A DNA stretch of 64,000 nt from Cryptomeria japonica (taxonomy: Eukaryota; Streptophyta; Pinopsida; Cupressales; Cupressaceae), in the NCBI RefSeq assembly GCF_030272615.1, contig NC_081413.1, forward strand, positions 334,404,302 to 334,468,301, written 5' to 3'. How positions within the stretch are numbered: position 1 is the first letter of the stretch; each line of letters opens with the position of its first letter. Made by a program: the position numbers and the translations under genes. Positions 46,001-58,628 of this stretch are shown piece by piece. The notes under the pieces were generated by a model. That model saw nothing but the letters and a program-made list of their open reading frames with translations. It was not told the origin of the DNA and made no database searches.

Positions 46001-47169
46001 AAGTATATATTGAACAACCTGATGGATTTTCTTTGACAGATGACAATGATATGGTTTGCAGGTTAAGAAAAGCTTCGTATGGATTGAAACAAGCCCCAAG
46101 AGCTTGGTATGCAAGGTTGGATAAGTATCTTTTAAAGATTGGTTTTACTAAAGGAAATGCAGATAGCAATTTATATTACAAAATAACTAATGATGACATC
46201 TTGATTATTGAAGTATTTGTTGATGATATAATCTTTGGAGGAGAAGATGGATTATGTAAGGAATTTTCTATTAAAATGCAGCAAGAATTTGAAATGTCTA
46301 TGATTGGAGAAATAAAATTCTTTTTAGGTTTGCAGATTTCACAGACTGATAAAGGTATATTTTTGAGTCAATCCAAGTACTTGAAAGAATTACTAAGGAA
46401 ATTTGGGATGGAAAACTCTAAACCGGTAAGCACACCTATGACTACAAATGACAAATTATCTCAAAGGGATGAATCTACACCTGTTAATCCAACTAGATAC
46501 AAATCTATGATAGGAGGTTTACTGTATTTGACACAAATCAGGCCTGATATTATGAATGTAGTATGTATTGTTTCTAGATTTCAAAGTAATCCTAGGGAAA
46601 ATCATGAATCAACAGTGAAAAGGATTTTCCGGTACTTACAAGGCACAACAAATCTTGGATTATGGTATCCTAAAGATGAAAATTTTGACCTATATGCATA
46701 CATAGATGCAAATTGGGCAAGAGATGTGGATGATATAAAGAGTACCACTGGAGGAGCATTCTTCCTTGGAAAGAGATTAGTCTCTTGGTTGAGTAAGAAA
46801 CAAAGTTGTACATCTTTATCAACAGCATAATCACAATATGTTGCAGCAACAACTAACTGTACACAGGTATTATGGCTTAAGCAAATGTTGAAAGACATAA
46901 AGGTAAAATGCAAGAAACCCATTACTATATATTGTGATAACACTGCAACAATTGATATATCTAAGAATCCGGTATTACATTCTAAAACTAAACATGTTTC
47001 TATCAAACTGAATTTTCTAAGGGAAAAAGTTGAAGAAAAGGAGATAAAACTGGTTTATGTGAATACTAAAAAACAACTTGCAGATATTTTCACAAAACCT
47101 TTGCCTAAGGAAACTTTTGAATATCTAAGAGATCAGCTTGGAGTCATACCACCATTGGTAGAGACTTAG
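43017..47169 (+). pseudogene. gag-pol: Element 2 gag-pol polyprotein, broken but full-length
   Basis: It starts at ATG 43,017. The Gag core has NYEIWKIRME and an AIWDHLE segment. The zinc knuckle CX2CX4HX4C is intact at 43,838-43,879. Protease DSGCSHHMTG starts at 44,141. Integrase keeps all three catalytic residues: Asp in HTDLCGP (44,705), Asp in RSDQGGEF (44,894) and Glu in GVVER (45,002). RT has [11 protein letters not shown] and FVDD at 46,216-46,227. RNase H has DNTATID, and the end is TAG 47,167. The knuckle and protease share one frame, so gag and pol form one polyprotein of about 1,380 codons. Breaks are frame changes near 43,530 and 45,715 and stops at 43,700, 44,414, 44,975, 45,407 and 46,828. 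It is the best-preserved pol in the window. Confidence 0.95.
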
Positions 47170-47247
47170 ACAGTTGATGATTGTCATCAACCGACAGAAT
47201 TAAAAAGACAAATCTTTATTCCGGTCTTTGATGAGGAAGCTACTTCT

Positions 47248-47503
47248 CAAGGGGAGTAGTTGGTATTTTGTATAAAATTAATTTTTGTAGCTTTGGCATT
47301 TGATGTCAAAGGGGGAGAGATATCTATGGAAAAACACATTATCTTTTGACGAGAGATTGGTATTGAAAATAAATCTTTGGATAAACACATGTTGCTCCCA
47401 GGGGGATAAATGGAGATTGTTGGTTTTTGGTGTTTGGCATTTCTGTTTTGGCACTTTGATGGTTTTTCCATATTGTGTTGCCATCAGTACCAAAGGGGGA
47501 GAT
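47248..47503 (+). other. Element 2 repeated PPT region and PPT
   Basis: PPT-like strings lie near 47,251, 47,308, 47,400 and finally 47,491-47,503 (ccaaagggggagat, abutting the 3' LTR). The string at 47,412 (gagattgttgg) also imitates the PPT/LTR junction, as if the true end had been duplicated. Confidence 0.75.
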
Positions 47504-48546
47504 TGTTGGTATTTTGGTATGGTTTTGTCATTGATGTCAACACCTACTGAAAATAAGCACTTTGGAGATCCAACAACATTCACCGACAAGCAAGTAACTA
47601 TTGCACAGTTACTGGTATATGGTTCACCGACAAGATATAATGTTCACCGGTATTTGGAATGATATGGAAGACACTTAGTAATGTCGAAGACATCGTGTGG
47701 ACACTTTGTTTTGAAGAATTAATCATTGGTATATTCATATTTGCATATTTACTTTTACCGGCAAATAGGTCCAGGTTATCTAGGGTTACACCGACAGGTT
47801 TATCTTTTCCAGATCAACATGGCACGCTGTGGAGATGATTTATTATTGATGTAAATGCATTAAGCCGACATGTTTAATCGGTTATATTGTTTGTAAAATG
47901 ATTTTATTGTAATATCTTGTAGAGCCGACCTACTAAAATTGGTCTTAGGGTATGGTATAAATGTAAGATCTTATTTGTAAGATCAAGTGTGGAATGCGAA
48001 AAAGAATTGAGTGAAGGTATATGCAAGATCAAGCAGAGGTATACATGAAGACATCATTTGAAGGTGAAGCTAGGTTTTTGTATAAGCATATCAGCATTAC
48101 ACCGGTACCGAATCCAGCATATGAAGATGCTATTTTGTGCAGTACATTCTTATTGGATTTAACCATCCAACTGTAGTCAGTGTGACTCCCATTTTGTGAT
48201 TGAGCAGTGAGCTCTAGGCTGTTGGCCTTTCTGCATGTGCAGACCCCATTTATGTACACTTACTATCTGCAGTAGTATCATCTGATTGTGGGTAAGGTTT
48301 CCCACCGTGGTTTTCCCCTTATAGGGTTTCCACATACAAATATTGGTGTTATGTGTTGTGGATGACTTTATGTTTGTGTTTCATGCATTAATCTTTACCA
48401 GTATAGAAATTTACTGTTAACATTGTCTATCGGCATACTTAACTGGTTTACCGGTATTAAGCATTAAGTTGATTAATTGATTTTTGGTTTGAATTTATTA
48501 GACAACTGATTCACCCCCCCCTCTCAGTTGTCTCCGAGACCTAACA
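47504..48546 (+). repeat. Element 2 3' LTR
   Basis: It runs from TGTTGGTATTTTGG to CCTAACA. It has about 20 bp near 47,625-47,645 between two ttcaccg words that the 5' LTR lacks, and 8 bp more near 48,445. It carries TATAAA at 47,956, the junction-hairpin right arm (47,525-47,540) and the C-loop hairpin (48,500-48,533). Confidence 0.95.
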
Positions 48547-48551
48547 TAATC

Positions 48552-48787
48552 AAGTTGTGTGTTAGAAATAGCTTCATTATCTGATTATTTTGTGAGGTTT
48601 GTAAGTAGTTGCAGGTCTTTTATCATTGGTGGATCACCTTAGTAGTTTATTTTTTAGTTTACTACTTATCTTCCTATCCCTTTTCTAGTCATTTTTCAAT
48701 TAAGTTTTAGGTGATCAAATAGGAAGCCAGCCTATAATCCGGAGGTCTACTCTCCCAATAGGATACCCGCAACCTGAGAGTAGTCCA
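48552..48787. other. Host DNA leading into gypsy fragment B
   Basis: No gene is seen. The stretch has ggtggatcacc and a ccggaggtctactctccc / agtagtcc segment that could be leader sequence, but no convincing primer-binding site. Confidence 0.4.
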
Positions 48788-51370
48788 ATGTGTCACGGGA
48801 TTGCAGGAAATTCAAGCTTGCATCGGGTGCAAATCCTCGTGACAACAATTTTTTCTCCTAATATGTATATCTCTTATGATAGTTCCTTAGTGCAAGAGGA
48901 TACTATTGTGGTACAAGAGGATTATATGATTAAAATTCCTGTCTATGAGGATTTCCCTTTCATTCAGTCCAAGGAAAGTCCTATTCATGAAGATCTATTT
49001 AAGGTTGATAATTCTTTTTATGAAGCATTTGATGATTTCATTTATACTAGCCCCCCCTTCAAATATTCCTTAACCACCTTTTTCTAAAAGATTGATCAAT
49101 ATGATACATGCAAATGGTTATGAAACTCCTAAAAAACCTATGATTTTTGTTAAGGGTGGTAGTAGTCCTCAAATTACTCAACCTCCTAGCAAACCTGTGA
49201 TTGTTGTTAAGGGTGGTAGTAACATTCAAATTACTCAAACTCCTAATAAATTGGCGATTATGGTTAAACGAGGTTATAGTTATAAAATTCCTTATGAGTA
49301 CGCTAAGTAAATCACCCAACAAGGTTACAATGTGATTTCCTATGCATACAACACAAGAAATAATAGGAAACCTGATCCTCCTCCAGTTATTCCTTCCTCT
49401 CTTCCTACTTATCAACCAATACTTCCTACAACAACTCATATTTCTCAACATCTTGGAAAGGATTATGATGTTATTGAACAACTTCAAGCTACTCTTGCCA
49501 AGATATCTATTTCGGATATGATGCAAAATTCACCCATATATCATAAAATATTGCAAGATGCTTTAAATAAATTAGATGTTCCACCTATTGTGACACCCAC
49601 TAATAATATGGATTCTTTGGTAGATTGTATGCATACAACTAAAGCCGACATTGTGTTTTCTGAATATGAGTTGCCTCTCAAAGACATTCAAAATTAATAT
49701 GATCCTCTTATGTTTATTGTCCTTATTAATGGTAATGCTATAAGAACTTTGGTGGATAATGAATCTAGTCTTAATATTTTTAACAATGAATTATTACACA
49801 AGATAAAAGTGGATACTTCTCTTATTCAACTTGATTCTATTTCTATTAGTGGATTTGATAATGTTTCTAGAGATTTGTTAGGTACTATAACCTTTCCCAT
49901 TGAGATATGTCTTGTTATTTTACCTATGCCTATTGAGGTAATGCTGCAGAAAATTATTTATAACCTTCTTCTAGGAAGAGCTTAGATTCATGCTATGAAA
50001 TTTGTTTCTTCAACTCTTCATCACAAAATAAAGTTCATTTATGAAAATAAGATGTATACTTTAGAAGTTGGCACAAATCTACAAGCTTTCTTGAAAACCT
50101 CATTTGAATCTCAAAATCCTTTAAATTATTCAATTTCGTCTCTAATAAAAGTAAAAACACCATCTTCTCCTGAAGATACACCTTCACCTAAAGAGGTACT
50201 CTTAGAAGATGATTGGGGATCATTCGATTTACACCTTCCTTTGTGGGAAAATATAAAGTCCATCCAAGAGAATCTAAGACCAAAGAAGATGATATGGTGG
50301 AGCCCAAAATAGAGTCAACTTTATCTGAACAACTTAGTAAGAATTTTGTGGCTGCTTATAATTCAAACACTTCTTCCAGTTCATCTACTTATGACATTGA
50401 GACATATGAGGCCCCACCATCTCTTTTTGATATGACTTCTCTTTATGATTTTGGGTTTCCATATTATAGCTAAAAGTGGATACAATGATAATGGTTGTGG
50501 TACAAGTGAATAAGGGATTAGAGTTCCTTTAGAAAATCACATACGTGAAGCATAATTTGGACTTGGATATAATCCTTCAAATCTCACCAAAGCATCTCAT
50601 AGATCATCTCTCAATGTGAATGTTACATTTTCTTCTCAATATATTCCTTTGGTTTAATCTTCATATCATTGATGAACCTTTACCTTCTATTCAATCTAAA
50701 TTGCAAACATTTAATATTGATGACTTTGATATATTAGATGAAGCCCTTGATGACTTCATCTCAATCAAAACATCATTTACATTTCTCAAAACTTGTCCCA
50801 CTGATAATGATATTGTGATGATTAACAATCTTCTTTATGAGGCTTTACAAGAGGTTGATAGGGTTGACAACACCCTTTATGAGGTTTTACCTTCTATTCA
50901 TTCCAATATCTTCCCTTATATAAATGAGGCCCTAATGAATAATACTTTTCCCTCTCCTAAAATTTATCTTATGCATGAGGAATTTTGTGTGCAGGAAGAT
51001 GAAACTATTATCATTTCCTCTAATGAACTCCCCTTTGGAGATGAAGCATTGAAAAATGACGTCTCTCCTCCCAAACATAATCTCTTTCATTAGAATACTT
51101 TGGTGCAAGAGAAACATGACTTAGAGGTGTATTCTTCTCTTAGAGACTACTTTGTTAATCAAGACATTTCAATACACATCATGATACTTGTTTTCTTGAA
51201 GACATTTCTCCCAAAATTCAAGAGGAATCCTTCACCTCCCAAATGGACATGAATGTTGTTAATAAATATGTGTATCCCCGAATAAAAATCAATCCTTATT
51301 CTTCCATTCATCCTTTTGGTGCTTCAAAATATGCTTACACTATCAATATCAATAAGGTTTGTGTTAAAAG
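48788..51370 (+). pseudogene. Gypsy fragment B: Tat/Ogre-type protease and G-patch, broken
   Basis: The region 49,092-50,312 is one frame with stops at 49,308, 49,695, 49,983 and 50,310. It opens with two GG-S-x-QITQ repeats (49,110-49,240). An aspartic protease fold follows: the usual (I/V)DNGS-LN site is VDNESSLN at 49,751, with Gly changed to Glu. Then comes LLGRA with a stop where Trp is expected, IHA and SSLH-like residues. After a spacer, a G-patch lies at about 50,480-50,575 with stops in it (NG-G-SE, then GIRVPLEN, then FGLGY). Protease followed by G-patch is diagnostic for Tat-type elements. Acidic repeats with EDE and LYE words continue to 51,100. No RT or integrase follows. Element 3 interrupts at 51,370. 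Confidence 0.75.
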
Positions 51371-52732
51371 TGTTGGATATTGCTGAGAAGTTTGCTGGAT
51401 TAATATTTTGTCATTGATGTCAACATATTCTTCTGTGTATTCTAATATTACTGTTAGACTAAATGAGTTGGTTTGGTCAGTATGTTGCTGATGAGTTGTT
51501 GTGGTTTAATGGGTTTTGATATGCTTATCTCTAGTTGATTCAACAAAGTTTTAGAAGTTCACATGGTGATTTGATCATGTTGTGTGATCCGATATTGAGG
51601 TTGTTCTTCAGTTGTTTGTGTTATTCAGTATTCTAGTTTGTGCTTCATATTTCTCTGAAACTATTGTATCTTGGTTTGTGGATTTGGTAGAGTGTTTGGG
51701 ACATTCATATGTGTCCTCAACTCATATGGTTCATGATTTGGAAGTCCGCAAGTGAATCTTTCAGTTTGACAATCAGTTGAGTTGGTGTTCTTGAGGTTCG
51801 GTATAATGATGATGGAGATTCTAGTAAGTAGTGATGTTGAGGTTGTTTCTGTGGTGATTCACATTTCTTGTGGATGTTTCTAGATTGGGTCCTATTCATG
51901 TTGATGGTCCACATTGATCGTTGTGCACATTGTTGATCATTTTCTTGATTTGGTGGTGTTCTTCATGTAATGCGACATTCTTGGTGATTGTAGCGTGTTG
52001 CGGATGATTGAGGCACAATTATTGGTGGTGTTTCTTAGTTGTGGTATTGATATGGGTCTAGACTATGTCTTAGCCGACATTGTTTGGTCCATATGTGTTG
52101 TTGTAGCATATGAGGTTAATATTTTGTTATTTGTGTTGAGGGTTTAGCCGACCTTGAAATATAGGTTGATGATTTGTATTAATATATGTAATATTCATGT
52201 GAGAGATGTATTTGCATGTGTGAACATTGAATTAATCTTTCAGTAGTAAAGGAGAAGTGCAAAAGAGGTCAAAAAAATGTGAATAAGTGTGAAGAGAAGA
52301 GTTTGAGTATCCGTGCTTAACCGAAATTGTAACCAGGCATTGGGAGATGTTATTTTCATAGTTCATGTAATCTAGATTGTTGTCTGAATCTTGTAAGACA
52401 GTGAACCTTCATCAGGGTTATAGCACTTCATGTATTTGAGTAGTGAGCTCTAGGCAGTGTGTCTCAATGCATGTGCATTCCCCATTGTAATATTTACATT
52501 TACTCCTAATAGGGTATTATCTCATTATGGGTAGGTTCTCACCGTGGTTTTTGTCTTAACTGGGTTATCCATGTCAAAAATCTTGGTGTTATGTGTGTTA
52601 TTGATGTGGTGATGGTTTATGCTTTCATTACTAATAATTAGATCTGAATTTAAGTTTGAGTTATGTAGAGTTTGTGAGCAAACTGATTTACCCCCTCTCA
52701 GTTTGTTGCATTGTTGCCAACAATTGGTATCA
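51371..52732 (+). repeat. Element 3 5' LTR
   Basis: It starts TGTTGGATATTGCTGAG and ends TTGCCAACA. It contains TTGTCATTGATGTCAA near 51,406, a CGTGG hairpin near 52,540-52,575 (right arm CCATG) and the C-loop hairpin GCAAACTGA/TCAGTTTGT (52,678-52,706, one G-U). Only one or two mini-hairpins are present (for example 52,505-52,516). Confidence 0.95.
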
Positions 52733-52734
52733 GA

Positions 52735-52746
52735 GCTAGATCTTTC
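52735..52746 (+). other. Element 3 primer-binding site
   Basis: TGGTATCAGAGC lies two bases after the LTR. Confidence 0.95.
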
Positions 52747-52778
52747 GAAAGAATCTTGACCACTTGAGGAGATCTGGG

Positions 52779-55700
52779 ATAGCAACCTTTTCTTTTGAGA
52801 AGGATAGTCCGAGGTTTGATGGAATGAATTACGCTCTCTTGAAGAACCAGATGGAATGCCATTTGAGATGCATTGGTGAAGACTACTGGAAGATTACTAA
52901 GAATGTGTATAATGTTCCTCAGAATGGTCCTACATCGCCAAATGAGATTAAGGAAGCTAAACTCAATATTAGAGTGAAGGAAGCATTGTTGAGTGCCTTG
53001 TCTGATTCTTAGATGACTAATGTGATGGATTTGTAGACTACTCATGAGATATGGAAGAAGATAGAGACTTTGTATGAAGGTGATACTCAAGTAAAAGTTG
53101 CTAAGTTGTAGAGCTTGAAAGGAAAGTATGAGATGCTGAAGATGGACGAAGATGAGAACATTACCTCCTTTATGCAGAAAGTGAATGAGTTGGTGTTGAA
53201 CATCAGATATACCGTTGGAGTATTGGAATAATTTGAGATTGTTGCTAAGGTGCTAAAATCCTTGCATCCTTACAAGCACAAGGCTATTGCTATTGAAGAG
53301 GTTCAGTCTGTGATAGATGTGACTAGAGACATGCTGATTGGAAAGCTTGCTGCTTTTGAGTTGAGAAAATTCGGTGAAGCCCCTCCTAAGTCTGAATCTA
53401 CATTCAAAGCTACTGTATTTGGGAAGCAAAAATATGATTTGGGAGAAATTTATACAAGGGTATCCAGACATGAGAAGCATATGAGAGAGCTTGAAGAAGA
53501 AGATATAGATCTTGAAGAGCTTGAAGCCCTGATTGCTAGAAGATTGCCTAGGGGTGCCGGTAAGTATGAAGGAAAGTTGCCTCTTAAATGTTTTTCATGC
53601 AATAAGATAGGACATTTTGCCTCAAGATGTCCGGAAAGAGTTTTTGAGAAGCCATTTAAGTCATATAAACCTAAATATTAGAAGAAGTGTTATTTTGTTT
53701 CTAATGAAGGTGTGACTGATGATGAGTCTGAGAAAGGAAATTCAGGAGATGAATGGGTGTTCATTGCTATCATGGAAGATGATCCGATGACTGTTGATTA
53801 TACTAGCTGCATTGTTGATGAGAAAGCTTTAGTTACTAAATTTGAAGAGAAAGATGAATGAGTTATTGACAATGGTTTCTCTAATCATATGACAAGTGAT
53901 AAGAGCAAGTTTGTCAGTATGGAAAAGTATGATGGTGGTGTAGTAAGGTTTGGAGATGACAAAGCTAGTATAATTCATGGTAGAGGTTCTATTTCTCTTG
54001 ATGGTAAGAATAACACTGATGATATCTTGTATGTTGAAGCTCTTAAGCATAATCTTTTGAGTGTTGGATAGATGGTTGATAAGGAATATGATTTGCAATG
54101 AAAAAATGGAAAATGTAAGATCTTGAGTAGTTCCAAAACTGAAATTGCATCAGTTATAAAGACTAAAGGTAATATCTTTCACTTGAATGCTGGTGGTAAA
54201 AGTTGTTTGATTGCTCATATTGATGAAATTTAGTTATGGCATAGAAGGATGTTTTATGTGAATTTTGTTTACACATAGTTAAGATAAGTTCTGCTCAAGA
54301 TGTAAGAGATATGCCTAAGATTGTAAAGCCTTCTAATATGGTATCTAAGGAATGTCAATTAGGGAAACAAATAAGAGTTTCTTTTAAAAGCAAATAGTAT
54401 ACTTCTAATGGGATATTGGATCTTGTGCATACTGATTTGTGTGACCCCTTTATAGTGGGAAGCTTGCAGGGTGATAGGTATTTCATGTTTCTCATTGATG
54501 ACTATTCGAGAATGATGTGGGTTAGCTTCTTAAGGGAGAAGTCTGAAGCATTGGAGAAGTTTAAGATTTTCAAAGCTATGGTTGAGATAGAGACTAGAAA
54601 GAAGTTGAAATGTCTGAGATTTGACAGAGGTGGTGAATTTACCTCCGGTGAATTCAATTCTTTTTGTGAAGAGAATGGGGTGAAGAGAGATTTATCTGCT
54701 CTATGGACCCCTCAACAAAATGGTGTTGTGGAAAGGAAGAACAAGACAATCTAGGAAGCTGCTAGAACCATAATGATTGAAGAAAATGTTCTGCATGTCT
54801 ATTGGAGAGAAGTCGTGAGTACTACAGTGTATACCTTTAACTGGGTGCATATCAAAGGTGATACCGGTAAGACTCCTTATGAGTTATGGTTTGGTCACAT
54901 TCCTATAGTTAGATATTTCTAAATTTTTGGTAGTAAATGCCATATTAAAAGAGATGAAGATCTAGGGAAGTTTGATGCTAGAAATGATGAAGGAATCCTT
55001 CTTGGTTATTGTACTAAGAGTAAGGCCTACTAGTGTTATAACAAGAGATTGAGAAAGATAATTGAAAGTGCTAATGTGAAGGTTGATGAAGGAAATGAGT
55101 ATCAGCCCAGATGCTCTAGATATGATTCAGATGATTAGATTGTCAGTCCAAATAGAGGAAAGAAAATGCAGACCCAGAACCAAGTTCATATTTCTCTAGA
55201 AAAGCCTGAGAATGAAGGATAAGCTAGTGCAGAAGAAAGAGTTCAAGAGTCTAAAAATCATGAAAATCCTAAGACTCCTAGGCATGAAAGGTTAAATAAT
55301 TCAGAGAATTAGATTATAGGTTATAAGAATAAAGGTGTGATGACTAGGAGAATAGTTACTGAAGAGTATTGCTTGATTTGTAAGATTGAACCTAAAGATG
55401 TTGATGAATCTTGTAAAGATGAAAGTTGGGTTAAAACTATGGAAGAAGAGTTGAATCGGATTGAAAAGAATAATACATGAATTCTTGTTCCAAGACCTAA
55501 GGATAAGAATGTAATTGAAACTAAATGGGTGTTTTAGAATAAATTGAATGAGAAAGGTGAAGTTATTGGAAATAAAGCAAGACTTGTTTGTAAGGGTTAT
55601 TCTTAGATGGAAGGTATTGATTTTGAGGAGAGTTTTGCTTCGATAGCTAGAATTGAAGCTGTTAGACTATTTCTTGCTTATGTTGCTTACAAAGATTTCA

Positions 55701-56925
55701 AAGTGTATCAGATGGATGCCAAGTCAACCTTTCTTAATGGTGAGTTGAAATCTTCAACAAGTCTATATTGAGCAACGAGATGGATTTTAGTTGACAAAGG
55801 AAAAGGATATGGTTTGCAGGTTGAAGAAAGAACTGTATGGATTGAAGCAAGCTCCAAGAGCTTGGTATGCCAGATTGGATAAGTATCTGATGAAGCTTGA
55901 ATTCAATAAAGGTATTGCTGACTGTAATCTATAGTTCAAGATTGATAATGATGACATCTTAATTGTTGAAGTTTTTGTTGATGATATTATTTTTGATGGA
56001 AATGATGGTTTGTGTAAGAAGTTGGTTGATGATATGCATAATGAGTTTGAAATGTCTATGATCGGTGAGATGAATTTCTTTTTGGGATTGCAAATTACTG
56101 ACTTGGATAAAGGTATTTTCATATCTCAATCTAACTATGTGAAGGAATTGCTGAAAAAGTTTGGTTTAGATGATGCAAAGCCTGTTGGTACACCTATGGT
56201 GATTGAATGTAAGTTGACAAAGGATGATGATTCTCTGAAGACAAATCAGACTAGATATTGATCTATGATTGGTGGTTTGTTGTATTTGACTCAGAATAGA
56301 CCAAATATTATGAATGCTATATATCTTGTTGCTAGATTTCAAGCTAATCCCAAGGAATCTCATGTTGTTGCCATGAAAAGAATTTTTAGATATTTGAAAG
56401 GAACAATTGATTTTGGTTTGTGGTATCCTAGAGATGATTATTTCACTTTGAGTGCTTTTAGTGATGCTGATTGGGTAGGTGATGTTGATGATAAGAAGAG
56501 TAATAGTGGTGGTGCATTTTTCTTGGGTAAGAGATTGGTTTCATGGGTGAGTAAAAATTAGAATGCTATATCTTTATTTATTGCAGAAGCTTAATACATT
56601 GTTGCTGCCAGCAATCGTACTCAAGTGATTTGGATGAAAGAGAAGCTGAAGGATATCAGTTATATTTGATGAGCCTACTGCTATGTACTATGATAATTCA
56701 AGTGCTATAAACATTTCTAAGAATTTGGTGTTGTATTCAACGACCAAGCATATATCAATCAAGTTTCATTTCTTGAGAGAGAAGGTGAATAAGAAGGAAG
56801 TCAAATTGGAGTATGTATCTAAAAAGGAATAGATTGTAGATATATTCATGAAGCATTTGTCTAAAGATATATTTGAGTATCTCAGATTTAAGATGGGGGT
56901 GATTGCCCCTCTTGATGAGAACTAA
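52779..56925 (+). pseudogene. gag-pol: Element 3 gag-pol polyprotein, heavily broken
   Basis: The expected start ATG is ATA at 52,779. Gag has FDGMNYALLK and a good zinc knuckle (CFSCNKIGHFASRC, about 53,593-53,634). The protease site is DNGFSNHMTS, so Ser is Asn and the Cys is Phe, and a stop at 53,859 stands where Trp is expected. Integrase (frame change near 54,270) keeps HTDLC, RFDRGGEF and VVERKN. RT keeps [11 protein letters not shown] and FVDD (55,974-55,985) after a frame change near 55,755. RNase H changes frame near 56,665 and ends at TAA 56,923. There are twenty or more in-frame stops, among them 53,010, 53,034, 53,109, 53,229, 53,679, 54,069 and 54,099. The length matches elements 1 and 2. 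Confidence 0.93.
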
Positions 56926-57000
56926 GATGCATGGAGTTGCATCAGTCTGGTGGACTTCACAGAGATATCTTGTGATCCAGATTGATGAGTGAGACTGCTA

Positions 57001-57264
57001 CTCAGGGGGAGTTGTCAGTGTTTGAACCACATACTTATTTAGATGTCCAGATTTGTGTTTTTGTTCTAAGGTGGAGAGAATCAACATTTTTGCTGTATTT
57101 GTCTTTTGAATTGATGTCAAAAGGGGAGAGAAGCATGTGAAAAAATGCTATATCATGTGTTGATCTCAGGGGGAGATTGTTGAGAGTTATGGGTTGTTGA
57201 TTTCTTTCTTTGCATTGATAGTTTTTTACATTGATATGTTGCTATCAATGCCAAAGGGGGAGAT
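57001..57264 (+). other. Element 3 repeated PPT region and PPT
   Basis: PPT-like strings occur at about 57,003, 57,121 and 57,171. The last of these is followed by gagattgttgag, which copies the junction. The real PPT ccaaagggggagat ends at 57,264. Confidence 0.75.
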
Positions 57265-58623
57265 TGTTGGATATTACTGAGAAGTTCGCTGGAATAATGT
57301 TTTATCATTGATGTAAACATATTCTTCTGTGTATTCCATTGTTGCAGTCAGATTAAATGATTTGGTTTGGTTAGTATGTTGCAGATGAGTTGTTGCAGCT
57401 TAATGGGTTTTAAGATTCTTATCTCTAGTTGATTAAATAGAAGTTTCAAAAGTTTGCATGGTGATTTGATCATGTTGTGTGATCTAGTATTGAGGTTGTT
57501 CTTTAGTTATTCGTGTTATTCGGTATTTTGGTTTGTTCTCTGGATTGATCCGGAACTGCTATATCTTGGTTTGTGGATTTGGCAGAGTATTTGGGACTTT
57601 CATATGTGTCCTCAATTTAAATGGTTCATGATTTGGAAGTCCGCAAGTGAATCTTTTAGTTTGACAGTCAGTTGAGTTAGTGTTCTTGAGGTTCAATATA
57701 ACGATGATGGATATTCTAGTAAGTAGTGATTTTGTGGTTGTTTCTATGGTAATTCAGATTGCTTGTGGATGTTTGTAGATCAGGTCCTATCCATGTTGAT
57801 GGTCCGTATTGATCATTGTGCACATTATTGATCATTTTCTTGATCCGGTGGTGTTCTTCATATTATGCACCATTCTTGGTGATTGTAGCATGTTGCAGAT
57901 GATCGAGGCATAATTCTTGGTGGTGTTTCTTGGTTGCAGTATTGATTTGGGTCCAGAATATATATTAGAAAATATTGTTTTGGTCTGGATGTGTTGTTGT
58001 AGCATTTGAGGTTAATATTTTGTTATTTGTGTTGAGGGTTTAGCCGAACTTGAAATATAGGTTGATGATTTGTATAAATATAAGTAATAGTCATGTGAGA
58101 GATGTATCTGCATGTGGAAACATTGAATTAATCTTTTAATAGTAGAGGAGAAGTGTGAAAGAGTGCAAAAAAGTGAGAAGAAGTGTGAAGAGTAGATTTT
58201 GAGTATTTGTGCTTAACTAAAACTGTAACCAGGCATTGGAAGATGCTATTTTCATAGTTCATGTAATCCAGATTTTTGTTCGAATTTTGTAAGGTAGTGA
58301 GCCTTCCTTAGGGTTGTAGCCCTTCTTGTATTTGAGCAGTGAGCTCTAGGCAGTGTGCCTAAATGTATGTGCATTCCCCATTGTAATATTTACATTTACT
58401 CCTAATAGGGTATTATCTCATTGTGGGTAGGTTCCCACCGTGGTTTTTCCCTTAACCAGGTTTTCCACGTCAAAAATCTTGGTGTTATGTGTGTTATTGA
58501 TGTGGTGACGATTTATGCTTTCATTGCTAATAATCAAATCCAAATTTAATTTTGAGTTGTGTAGAGTATGTGAGCAAACTGATTCACCCCCCCTCCTCTC
58601 AGTTTGCTGCATTGTTGCCAACA
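57265..58623 (+). repeat. Element 3 3' LTR
   Basis: It runs from TGTTGGATATTACTGAG to TTGCCAACA. Its C-loop hairpin is a perfect 10-bp stem (58,573-58,582 with 58,599-58,608), and its CGTGG/CCACG hairpin is perfect near 58,438-58,468. The frame at 57,454-57,675 is LTR sequence. Confidence 0.95.
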
Positions 58624-58628
58624 AAAAG

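Larger units (their letters stand above)
41945..48546 (+). mobile_element. Element 2: complete Ty1/copia retrotransposon
   Basis: The 6,602-bp element is flanked by exact TAATC duplications (41,940-41,944 and 48,547-48,551). Its LTRs of 1,016 and 1,043 bp differ at only a few sites per hundred, plus two indels. It has a tRNA-Met primer site, a near-complete gag-pol and a PPT preceded by further PPT-like strings. By the LTR comparison it is probably the youngest of the four. It belongs to the same lineage as elements 1 and 3 by protein motifs. Confidence 0.95.
51371..58623 (+). mobile_element. Element 3: complete Ty1/copia retrotransposon, heavily decayed
   Basis: The 7,253-bp element is flanked by exact AAAAG duplications (51,366-51,370 and 58,624-58,628). 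Its LTRs are 1,362 and 1,359 bp, with a tRNA-Met primer site, a broken gag-pol and a PPT. The coding region has the most stops of the three gag-pol elements. The LTRs differ by several percent by eye. It lies inside gypsy fragment B. Confidence 0.95.

Noticed and set aside
48640..48830. Primer-binding site of gypsy fragment B at ggtggatcacc
   Set aside because: It does not match a tRNA 3' end I can name, and no LTR end could be placed before it.
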